A stretch of DNA of 64,000 nucleotides from Phylloscopus collybita. Lineage: Eukaryota; Chordata; Aves; Passeriformes; Phylloscopidae. The notes below the pieces were generated by a model. The model worked only from the letters and a program-made list of their open reading frames with translations, ran no database searches and was not told where the DNA came from. This document shows, piece by piece, positions 22,340 through 31,570 of the stretch. Every line of letters starts with the position of its first letter. Position 1 is the stretch's first letter. The stretch covers positions 5,316,001 through 5,380,000 of the forward strand of contig JAJNNQ010000024.1 of NCBI GenBank assembly GCA_027886175.1, read 5' to 3'. The position numbers were made by a program, and so were the translations under genes.

Positions 22340-22872
22340 AGACGCCGGCCAAGGAGTGCTGGCTGAAGTGAAGGAGGTGGATGCCGATCTTCTCGCAGCC
22401 TCCGAGGAATTCCTAGGGCTTGCTGCAGGGCCCCCCTGCCCCTGGCAGCCCCGCCGGCAGCTCCCGGCAGAGCCGGGCCGGGCTCCCGGAGGGTTCCTGA
22501 CAGTCTGGCACCATCTGCTGGGGCTTCCCGGGACACAGAGCGGGCTCTGGGCCCGTGCTGGCTCTGCCGGGGAGCCGGAGATCCCAAAATCACCGAGTCC
22601 TTTAGGCTGGAAAGGAACGATGAGGTCACCGAGCCCAGCCGCCGACCCAGCGCCGCCGAACGCCTCCGGGGACGGTGACCCCGAGATTCCCGGGATAGCC
22701 GGCTCCCGGGTGTGTCTGACCACCCTTCCAGGGATAGAAGGTTCTCCTGGTACCGCTGCAGGAGGCCGGGCAGTGCCCGGTGCCGAGGGGCCCCGCTCGG
22801 GGGCTGCTCCCCGGGCCGGACCCGGCTCCGCTGGCCCGGTCCCCGCTGGCCCGGACGGGCCCGGGTGTCGCC
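22340..22872. promoter_or_regulatory. CpG-rich block (CpG island-like)
   Basis: CpG dinucleotides are dense here, in sharp contrast to the CpG-depleted flanks, and GC content is visibly far above the window. It includes a short tandem GCTGGCCCGG duplication near 22827-22856 and a GC-rich CR1 remnant. No start-like exon follows. It may be an orphan CpG island or a GC-rich repeat accumulation. Frames across it (up to 183 codons) are open simply because stop codons are rare in GC-rich DNA. Confidence 0.5.
22584..22740 (-). mobile_element. Diverged CR1 3'-end fragment
   Basis: The sequence from 22584 (AATCACCGAGTCCTTTAGGC, then GGAAAGGAACGATGAGGTCA) resembles the reverse complement of an avian CR1 3' end, where a label such as GTTGGACTCGATGATC is typical. 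Later text with CTGACCACCCTTCCAGGGA fits the adjoining CR1 segment. It is heavily diverged and GC-shifted, so the call is moderate. Confidence 0.5.
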
Positions 22873-22929
22873 CTGTTCTTTTCAGCCTTCTGATGTTTAC
22901 TTTTTGAAGCGGAGCTTCTCACACGCTTT

Positions 22930-23224
22930 TCATGTCAATAATGACTGTTTTCCATTTCTTCCTAGAAGAGGAGAGAATTGACGGGCTGTTGGGTCGACCG
23001 GTGTGGTTGGAGAGGACAATTTCCTTCCTCCAATCCATGGTCACTGTTGGAATTCTATAAATTGTCATGGTCTGTAAATAAACTTTCTTTTCTTTTCTTT
23101 TCTTTTCTTTTCTTTTCTTTTCTTTTCTTTTCTTTTCTTTTCTTTTCTTTTCTTTTCTTTTCTTTTCTTTTCCCTTGGACATCTCAGTGCCTGAGTGTCA
23201 TTCTTTTTGTGTCGTATCGCGACA
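22930..23224 (+). mobile_element. Partial retroviral LTR, family D, 3' portion
   Basis: A TATAAAT (23056-23062) and AATAAA (23077-23082) lie close together, followed after a microsatellite by sequence ending TCGTATCGCGACA at 23224. This resembles LTR 3' ends I recall from passerines. The terminal TGTCG-TATCG-CGACA is an imperfect palindrome. No 5' boundary or target-site duplication could be found, so the left end is a guess. The microsatellite sits just downstream of AATAAA. Confidence 0.45.
23084..23172 (+). repeat. (TTTTC)n microsatellite, about 17.8 units
   Basis: A perfect TTTTC array of 89 bases begins directly after AATAAAC of the partial LTR. It gives rise to artificial Lys/Glu-rich minus-strand frames and Phe/Leu-rich plus-strand frames, which are not genes. 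Homogeneity suggests ongoing length change. Confidence 0.97.
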
Positions 23225-23393
23225 CCCGAGCAGCACTGGGGCACCAGCGGCATATTGGCACTTGCTGAGCACGGGATCAGGACAGCCATGTGACAGTCAC
23301 GGAGCTAATGAGCCACCGGTGTGGTGGCCACACGATTGTCACCCCATCTCATCATCCTTCTGTGAGCGGTGGTGGTTGACACAGGATGGGTGA

Positions 23394-23569
23394 ATGATGC
23401 CACCTGATCCCTGCCTGATTGGCGCCTGCTCTGCAAACGAATGGCTGGTGAGCACCCCGTGATTGACTCAGGGTCACAGCGTGATTGGGGCTTGATGAGC
23501 CTCTGATGGCCGTGTGACACCTGCGTTATTGCCCTGCAATGGGTGCCAGGTTGGCCGGTCACAGGCGCC
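23394..23569. repeat. Degenerate 22-bp minisatellite, at least 8 phased units
   Basis: A motif close to TGATTGG recurs exactly every 22 bases at 23394, 23416, 23438, 23460, 23482, 23504, 23526 and 23548. The rest of each unit has diverged, with only weak preferences (for example a GTGA or GTCA near the middle and C-G at the end). In-phase traces may extend left to about 23306, interrupted by indels. Exact spacing across eight units is hard to explain by chance, so this is read as an old tandem array. Confidence 0.65.
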
Positions 23570-23589
23570 CTCCCTGGCGCTCACCATGA

Positions 23590-24589
23590 TTTGTGCCTGG
23601 CTTGGTCCATAGCACGAATTCACCCCTCTAAATCGGGCTTTTCCTCACCACCCAGGTAAATCTTTTTAGTCTTCCTGACCCTTTCACTAAAGCTGCCCCC
23701 CACACAACTTGAGGCTGTTTCCTTTTCTCCTCTTGCTTATTACTTTACCCTCTTCTCTTCCTCCTCCTCCTCCTCCTGGTCACTGCCTTGCAGTCAGTGT
23801 GTCCTCAGTAGTACAGTGGCAAAGGTGAATGATGGCCCTTTTTTACAGACCTGGAGTCAGCTTCCAGCTAGGGTCAGCCTGGTGACACTCGCTGGTTCGC
23901 TTCGTTTAGCTGAGGGGCTGGGGCCCTTCACATTTGGAGAAGGTGCCTGCCTTTTCCTAGGCCTGGCAAGGTCAGCTTTCTTGCTGCTGGGTTTCCTTCA
24001 TAACCTTTCCCTTTCTCTTGTCTCTCCTTGCCCAAAGGTGGTGGCCACTCCTTGTCCCCAGTCCTTGGTTTGCTGCCCAAGCACTCTTGATCTCTGCTCT
24101 GAAGCTGTGTTAACAGTGGGAAAGCATCCCAGGGATGTGGGGGTACTGGGAATTGTGGGGTGAACTGAAGTAAGAGCTTCCTCTGCCAGACGGGCCCCTG
24201 CTGGGAGGTGTCCTGGGGTTGGCATGGCTCCCTCAGGTCGGTCTGGGAAGGAGCAGCAGCAAGGTGGGCACACACTGAGGAGCACAACCCTGACTCATGA
24301 TCTGGCAGCAGGGGCCGGGCACAGCTGTGTTTGCAGAAACCACCATCCTCTCTACTGCCTGTACCCTGAGGTAGCTGGGCAGTAAAACACCTCCCAGCTA
24401 CAGCTGCACTGCCCCTTCCCAAATTTGCCCACATCTGCTGGGTGAGGCTGTGCCTGGCCCCAGCCTCTGCCCCGCACAAGCAGCAGAGAAGAGACGTCCC
24501 GAGTTCACACACACTTGTCCTTATTAGAGGCTCCAGTGAAGCAGGGAGGGAGGGAGATGGAGAAAGGCAGAAATCTGCCTCCAGCAAGA
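23590..24589. other. Intergenic, no gene seen
   Basis: Unique sequence with a CTC/TCC trinucleotide stretch near 23758-23778. A 223-codon minus-strand frame (23928-24599) overlaps another open frame and has no domain, so it is not called. Confidence 0.4.
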
Positions 24590-24740
24590 CGCTCTGCACA
24601 AATGGACTGGCTTATAAATGAATTTATAAGTTGAAATTGGCCTATAATGAGAGAGTTACTGAGAAAAAAAGAACTGTGCACTGCAAACGGCTTTGGAATC
24701 GGAGATCTCGGTGCATTACGCGGAGCCAGAGGGGAAATGC
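24590..24740. promoter_or_regulatory. Small conserved-looking non-coding block
   Basis: The block includes ATAAATGAATTTATAAG, CCTATAATGAG and a CpG-containing stretch CGGAGATCTCGGTGCATTAC. It is AT-rich but retains CpG, which is unusual for neutral DNA and typical of constrained elements. It is only a candidate. Confidence 0.2.
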
Positions 24741-27700
24741 TGGGTCCTGTGAGCAAAGGCATCACAGATTGCTGTGAGCAGTGACAGGCAAGCTAAGGCC
24801 AGTTCTGCTGCCTACCCTGGAGGCCCTCACTGGCCCTGAATGCCTTCCCCCAAAATGCATTCCCCTCTGATAATTTTGTGAGAGTACTGGGCTCTTGAAA
24901 CTGCTGCTAAATGCTGTCATTAGAAGCAGTTTTATTTCGAGACAGCCTTTATTAGTAATGGTTCTAGAGTCAGTTCTCCAGAGGAATATGGTTGTTTTAA
25001 GCGTTTTTGGGGTTTTTATTCTAAAAATAAGGCAGTCTCCCAAGCCCATTGCTGTGGTTGAGCTTTGTGCTTACAGGCTTCTGTCGACAGCTTACTTGAT
25101 GAATGAAGATGTGAGGGGAGAAGAGCTTTTCAATGAGAAGGCTGTGTGCTTCCCAGGGCTGGAATGGTAAACAAGGCATAAGCAGTGACTGAAAACATGT
25201 CATCCTGCACTCGCTACTCCCTAACATATGCAGAACCAATTTCACCTTTTGAATTCCTTGAAACCAGAGAAGAAGTTGGTGTGCCTCCATGCATGTAACC
25301 CATGGATTATCTGATTGGGAAGTCTGTGAAGGTTCAGGTTTCTCTGAATTACGTGCAGCCAGGAGGTGTGAGGAAACTTCAGCCTACAATTATCCTTCTC
25401 CCAACAGCCATCTGACCCCCAAAGCTGTCCAGAAACCTCTTGTCTGATTTCACCCTCCCCCAGCAGCTTATCTCCACCTCAGTGCTGCCTTTGTGAGGTG
25501 CAGGGAATAAGCATTTCTCTCCTTTGAGTCTGAAATGATGTCAGCTGCCATGCCCAGCTGTGCACCTGAGGTGTTCACACATTCCTGTCACCAGCTGTGT
25601 CTCACTCCAGTGCCTGCAGCCAAGAGGGATGGAGACCAAGCAAGCTCACCAGGAGGGTCTGTTGTTCCCTCGTGGCTCCACACTCATTCCATGAAAAATC
25701 CACTCTTCACATGAGGAAAGGCCACACTTTTCTTGAAAGCTCAGCAAGCCTGGCCCTCTCCTAGCCAGGTGTGCCACTGGCACAACAGTGACCTGCTCTC
25801 CTTGCTTGTGCAAAGCTGCTTCTCCTTGCCAGGCTGCTGCCGTAGGGAAAGCTGCTGCCTTTCCCACAGCCTGACCTGGCATTTCTCTTCCCGTGTTGGG
25901 AATGTATTAGCATATTTTCTCTCCTTACTGTCACATGCAGCTATAAAATCTGCTCTCAAACAATTGGCCTGGGAGTTTTCAGAGACCATTAATAGAAATG
26001 GAAAAAACAGCATCTATATAAAGAAAATCAGCCTCAATATTCAGCTGGCATTGCTCAAAGCTGAAGGGCTTCAAACCTCCTCTGCAACAGGGAGGTCTTA
26101 GGCAATGGGAAGAAATGCCAAGCAAAGAGTAAGAGCCAGTAGCAGCAGCAAACCTCCTGGGATGCCTGCTGGGTCCCATTGTCCCAGGGGGTACAGAGTG
26201 CAGACAGACATCAGCTTTCTGGAGTCCTTTTTAAATGAGTTCTCCCATCAGAAGTGGTTCCCTGGCTCCTGCAGGATGAAAGGGGGCCTGGAGGATGTTG
26301 GTGTGCATTGACCCAAAAGTGCACATCAAAGAGGGTGCATTTGGTATCAGCCAGGAACCCAACAGAAATGTCTTTGTGGGCCCAAACCTCCTGTGGATAT
26401 GTGTGAACAACCAAATTTCTCTGGCTATAACCTCTCCTGGGAATAGCTAAGATAACACAGAGGCGTGATTTTTTTTTCCTTTAAAGTGCAGCGCATCCCT
26501 GTTTTCTGCTGAGGTCAATCAGAGCTGTGGGAGATCAGAGGCTGATGAAAGATGAGTGCCACGCTATTGCCTTGCCTCCCAAAGTAGTGATTCTTTGTTT
26601 TCTGAGTTGTAGTAAAGCACTTACTTGGGAGTCACTCCAAGTGCTGAAGAACTCTTGGTTGCTCCTGCCTCTTCCCCAGGGCAAGGAGACAACCAGCTAA
26701 AGGAAGACAAAAGGATGGCACCTTTCCTCCACCCCATTCCCTAAGCAGTAGCGTGTCCTAGAGGGCATGAATCTGTCAGTTTTTGGGACTTGCTTGCCTC
26801 AGGGGTGCTTGCCCTTTTCCTCCTGGTTTCTCAGCATCTGCAGATGCTGCGGGAGGCCCTCAGCCTTGGAGGAGGCATCGGTGCAGGAAGCACTGATGCT
26901 GCTCTGGTATTTCCACTCCTGTTTTTAGTAGAGGAGCTGATGCCCAGGCTCACCCTCTCCCTAGGTGCTGTGACCCCTGGGATTGCTGCCTGTGTCTCTC
27001 CTGGCTGCTCTCACAAGGGAGAGCCTTCCTCTCTGCATGGCTCCTCAGAGCTCTGGCAGGACACAAGGGAGGGAGGGACTTGCCTCAGCACTGATGTGAC
27101 TCTGCTCTTGGACATTCACCTGGGGGTACAGCAGCATCTGGAAGAGCACAGTGCTCCCCCCAAGCACCAAGGACCAAGCAATGCTTGTTGTTTGGCTCAC
27201 ACTACATCCTCCTACTCCTCCCTGTGCCAAGGCTGCTGTGTTTTTGTCACTGGGAGAGAGCCAGGCAGCTGTTTGCTCTGTGACAGTTGCCTGGCTGACA
27301 TCCCAAAGTGTTTTGCTGCTTTCTTTCCTCTCCTGACAGACAGATGAGTGGGAATATTTGGCTGAAGGAGTTTTTTTCTAGCACCAGCCTCTCTGGTGGC
27401 AGCCTTGGAACAGGGTCATCCATTTGGCAGTGAAAGGATGCCAAATGAAAGAAAGGTGAAAGAAAGGCACCGCCTTCCCTAGCACTGACACATCCAACAC
27501 AGCAGTCCCTTGGCTGGCATCAGCCTCCTGAGTTCCACCAAAATTGGAGAAACCCCTGGACAGATGTCAAGGTTGGAAGTTGCCATCTTTTGCTCAGGGA
27601 CACATGAGGGGAGCCCCTGGCAGCCAGGGGAGCCCAGAACTTCTGGGGCACCTGGGAGAGGCAGATCCCCTGCCGCTGTGCTCAGGCTCTGCCTGGGCTG

Positions 27701-29189
27701 AGAAAGCAAGGATTACTCAAACCCCGAGGGGAAGGAGGTCCCCAGCATGCCAGAGTCAACTGTGGAGGAACTGAACACTTGCAATGCATCTCTGAGAAGT
27801 CCCTCCACTTGTTAACCATTCAAGGAAAGAGTCTGGAGGCCTGGCTTCGGCTAGGGCCATGTATGGAAATCTGGAGCTACAGCTGCTACTGTCCAGCCTA
27901 AGAGACAGGAGAGAATATCTGGGTGGTTTGGGAGCACTTTGGGCAGGTTTTATCTTATTCTGTCCACAACTGTGGTACATGCAGAAGGAAGGAGGGCAGA
28001 AGGAGGGCAAAGCCCTTTTCTGGCACGCACAGCACTGGTACAGGGGTTGTGCTCCCCATCACTGGCCCTGTGACTGTGTGCCCCTGGGAGAAGGGGGCCC
28101 TGCAAAGTCAAGGAAAAGCTGACTGCAGCTGTGAGCCATCCGTGGTGCACGGCAGGGAATGCCAGTAGGAATTTGACTAATGACTCTGCCCTGAGCTGGC
28201 TTTTGTCACCTCAGCCTCCTGGCACCGAGGACAGCAGGGCTCCAGGGCTTGGCAGCTCCCTCCTGCTTTTGCTTGCAGTGGCTGGAGGACAATGCCAGCG
28301 TGTCACATCTGATCCAAATGGCCACAGACTGGACAGGGCTTGAACACATGTTTTTAATGCTTTGTAAAGCCTCCCCTTCCCCGTGCTCTAGCCACAGCTG
28401 CCTGAGAGGCTTCCCTTCTGCAGCTCCACAGAGGCTTGCCCATCTTGTGTTTGCCTGAGGAGCCCAAAGCACGAGAGTGGAACAAGCAGCAGAGCAGCCC
28501 AGAGTTTTTGGTCTCAAATGGAAATGGAAAGCAGCAACACCAATAGTAGCAGGCAGACTCTCTGCAGCTTAGCTGTCCCTCACAACCCTGCAGATGATGC
28601 ATGAGGTGAGCCTCCAGTCAGGAATTCTAGAAGCTGGACACCAGTTTGGCCCTGCCACAGCCTGCTCCTCTGCAGCCTTGCCCTTGCACCACTGCTCTGT
28701 GGCTGGCACCCAGAAATGGCCATAAAATCGGATAGGATGTGTTGTTTCTGTGCTTGGAGCAAGAGGCAGGGCCCTTTCCAGGGAACATGTGGCACAGTGT
28801 GTCACACGTGGCTGTCTGCCCGTGATGCCAGCCTGGTTTTCCTCTGGATGACAATGCTCACACAGCAGAAATCCAGAGGAGAATTTCACCTGCTGACAGG
28901 GTCTTTCTGGAGCTTTTTGCACAGGGTTTAGGAGCTGTAGCTGCTCCTAACTGACCTGAGAGCCTGTCAGGAGATGTGTCCCCTTTTGCTATGCCCTGGT
29001 GGGACAGAGGCAATGTGGCTGGGCTGTGCTGTGGGTTAAAGGCAGAGTGCTTTGTGTTTTTAACGGAGGTAAGAGCAGGAGAAGGGAGAAAACACCAGCT
29101 GTCGTGAGTTACTGATAGGTAGGTAGGAAAAATTAATCTCTACCTTGCATGGGTGTGCAATCTCTACCATGTGTGGCAGTACTGACAGG
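24741..29189. other. Intergenic, no gene seen; one AT-rich block near 25900-26070
   Basis: Mostly unique DNA. Near 25930-26070 a pyrimidine tract ending in GCAG is followed by an AT-rich open stretch that could be a conserved element or a chance frame. The frame at 26790-27347 (185 codons) has a hydrophobic start but no domain or splice support. No repeats with ends were found before the LTR. Confidence 0.4.
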
Positions 29190-29628
29190 TGAGGGCAATG
29201 CCTTAAGTTTGAGCTTTCATGTTTTTCATATTCTGTGCTGCCTGGGGTGCAGTTCTGAGTCTCACATTCAGTGCCAGTCAGCTCTTCACAGAGCAGGGAC
29301 ACGAAACAAATCCTTTTCCTGCTGGAGACCAAGGACAACTTTCAGGCCCAACAGCACAAACAACAGTGGACTGAAGGGAGGAACAAGAAGGATGAGACCT
29401 CACAGCCTGAAGCTGTAATTGGACAATTAAACTCAGTGTGCAAATGGACCAAAACTTATAAAAGTGTAAGGCCTCATGACCGGGCAGCCATTTTGTGACC
29501 ATTTTGGGTCCCCCTTGGGTGCAGGCCTGGTCAGGCCCTGTCCTGCCCAAGGTGTGTCCTGGAGGCCTTTCAATAAATCCCTGCTTTATTCTCTAGCTCT
29601 GTCCCAGGTCAGCCTTCCCAAGGCATCA
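29190..29628 (+). mobile_element. Solo LTR, family C
   Basis: The interval carries LTR landmarks in order: TATAAAAG at 29457-29464, AATAAA at 29572-29577, a short U5, and an end near CCCAAGGCA (29625) or CATCA (29628). TGCCTTAAG at 29199 is nearly complementary to that end, so the true 5' end is near 29190-29199. The flanks show an imperfect 7-bp repeat ACTGACA (29181-29187) and ACTGGCA (29628-29634) that may be an eroded target-site duplication. It resembles ERVL-type LTRs of passerines as I recall them. No internal region is present. Confidence 0.6.
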
Positions 29629-29724
29629 CTGGCACTAATCAATGTAAAGCTTTCTATGAATATAAAGGGCATGTGGGCTTGTAGCCTGATTGGGAGTAGA
29701 GCATGTGCCTGCTAGGGGTCCAAA

Positions 29725-29960
29725 GCTGTGCCAGGGGAAATTTAAAGTGGGCCTTGGGAAGCGTTTTTTTAAGGAGGGGGCAGTCAAGCCCTGGAATAAG
29801 CTCCTTAGAGTGGTTGATGCCCCATCCCTGTCTGTGTTTAAGAGGCATTTAGACAATGCCCTTGACAGCATGCTTTAACCTTTGGTGAGCCCTGAGGTGG
29901 TCAAGCAGTTGACTAGGTGACCCTTTTATGTCTCTTACAACTGAAGCACTCTATTCTGAT
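29725..29960 (+). mobile_element. CR1 LINE 3'-end fragment
   Basis: The plus strand encodes RVVDAPSLSVFKRHLDNAL, the characteristic end of the CR1 reverse-transcriptase ORF. It is followed by a short 3' UTR ending in CTGAAGCACTCTATTCTG-type sequence near 29958. The 5' side is truncated at about 29725. The copy lies about 100 bases right of the LTR and has the same orientation. Confidence 0.8.
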
Positions 29961-31429
29961 GTGCTCAGGCACAGAGAGAGCAGTGGGTCCCTCCTGGCTG
30001 AAGACACACATTTTCTGCAGTGGTCTCATGTGCCTGATAATGAAAATAGCACCCCTGAGAGGGTGCAAGGATTTGCTGGATGGCAAATCCCACAGGGCAT
30101 CCTCCCCTCTCTGTGGGACAAGGCCTGAGCTGGTGCAGAAGCAGGGCTGTGACAAGGTGAATCATCTGGGTGATGGGACCTTTGTAGGCTGTTCGTGTTC
30201 AGGTGCTGGAGAAAGTAAAGCTGGGGATGAAGATTAGAGACAGGAATAGGAAACACTGCCCTGGACTTGCAACAAATCAGCCTTGAGGCAGCTTCCAGTT
30301 CAGGGACTTCCTTCTCTGCCAAACCACAGCAGGGAATGCCCCCCTGGAAAATGGAGCTCTGGTGGGAAAGGGATTTTTGCCAACTGGAGGTTACACTGTA
30401 GTAGAGTCAGAGAACAAAAGCTTTGGGAAAGGGATGGATGAAGTTAAAGGATAGCTGCTGGCACTGCTTTTGGCTCAGGAGTGCTGGAGCTCATCCTCTC
30501 ACCCCTTTTCATTGATAGGCCCTGTGCTTGCTAAATGCTTGCTGTGGGTGCCTGGAAAGGTACTTTTCTCACTCCAACAGGTCTGGAGTGAGAAGGAAGA
30601 TGCTTAAAGGAGAAAAACAAAACTTTAGATGGTCAAGTGGGTCTGCCCTAAAAAAAGAGCAGGTGCACTTTAAATACCACATAATGGGTGTCAACAGGGT
30701 GAGGAGGGGAAGAGGACTTTTCTTACCTTTGTCTCTTGGGTATTACAAATATTTCTTACTGCCCTGTGGCTCAGGCAGATCATGGGATGCTCTAAGGCAG
30801 GCAGCCAGTGTTGTGCCTGCCCTCCTTGTGCCAGGTGAGCTGCTTGTCAGCCTCAGCTACTTCCAATCCTTCTTGTGTTGCTGTTTCTTCCCCAGCCCTT
30901 TCCTTTTGAAGCAGGCCAGAATTAAGGGTAGGGTTTATCACAGCCTGCCTTTGGGAATGGTAGATTTGTAGGGCAAAGACTCCTTATGCTCTGAAAGGTA
31001 ATTACACCTAAAGAGAGAAAGAAGCAGTCTTAGTTCTTCCCGGCAGGGTGAGGTCTAGAAGAGCTGGCAGCCTGGGGAGAGAAAGGTGTGGAGAGGAAGA
31101 GAAGGCTTCTGGGGGGATGGAATGCCCCCCTGTCTGTTTTTGCATGGCTGCTATGCTAATGTAGAAGAGCAGCCCTCAGGCCCTGGAGTCCTAAATCTTG
31201 AGCTTGTTATTAAACCCTAATGTACACAGCACTCCACAAAACGAGGGGATGCCTGGGCTGTGCTGTCGGGGGTGAGTTTGGGAGGCTCCTGTAGTGCTGC
31301 TCTCAGGGGAGAGGTGTGTGTGTGTGTGCTTCTCTTTTCTCCTGTCACCTGCTGAGCCCCAGCAAAAAAAACCCTTCCAGCAAGGGGGGGAAGGCTTTCT
31401 TCCAACAATCCTGATCCCTGGGGACCGGA
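29961..31429. other. Intergenic, no gene seen
   Basis: Unique sequence with a short GT repeat at 31314-31328. The 147-codon frame at 30528-30971 has no recognisable domain. Nothing else is supported. Confidence 0.4.
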
Positions 31430-31570
31430 TTTAAGCTGCAGCACTCCACGACTCATTTACCACACTCCACCAAACAGCCTTCGGTTGGTAATAATTTTCG
31501 CTCACTGCAGTTTTGTGTTTGGAGAATTAATTGCTTTAATAAGGAGCTTAATTAGAAGTGCAAAAGTAGG
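31430..31570. promoter_or_regulatory. Homeodomain-motif-rich conserved-looking block
   Basis: TAATAATTTTCG, GAATTAATTGC, TTTAATAAG and CTTAATTAG are packed within about 80 bases (31487-31556), next to CpG-containing CACGACTC and CTTCGGTTGG. The combination resembles a constrained developmental enhancer. Function is inferred only from motifs. Confidence 0.25.

Noticed and set aside
22356..22907. 183-codon Pro/Gly/Ala-rich frame in the CpG block
   Set aside because: Stop codons are rare in such GC-rich sequence, and it runs across a CR1 remnant read antisense.
22919..23289. Lys/Glu-repeat and Phe/Leu-repeat frames
   Set aside because: They are translations of the TTTTC microsatellite.
23928..24599. 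223-codon minus-strand frame
   Set aside because: No domain, no splice or poly(A) context, and another open frame overlaps it.
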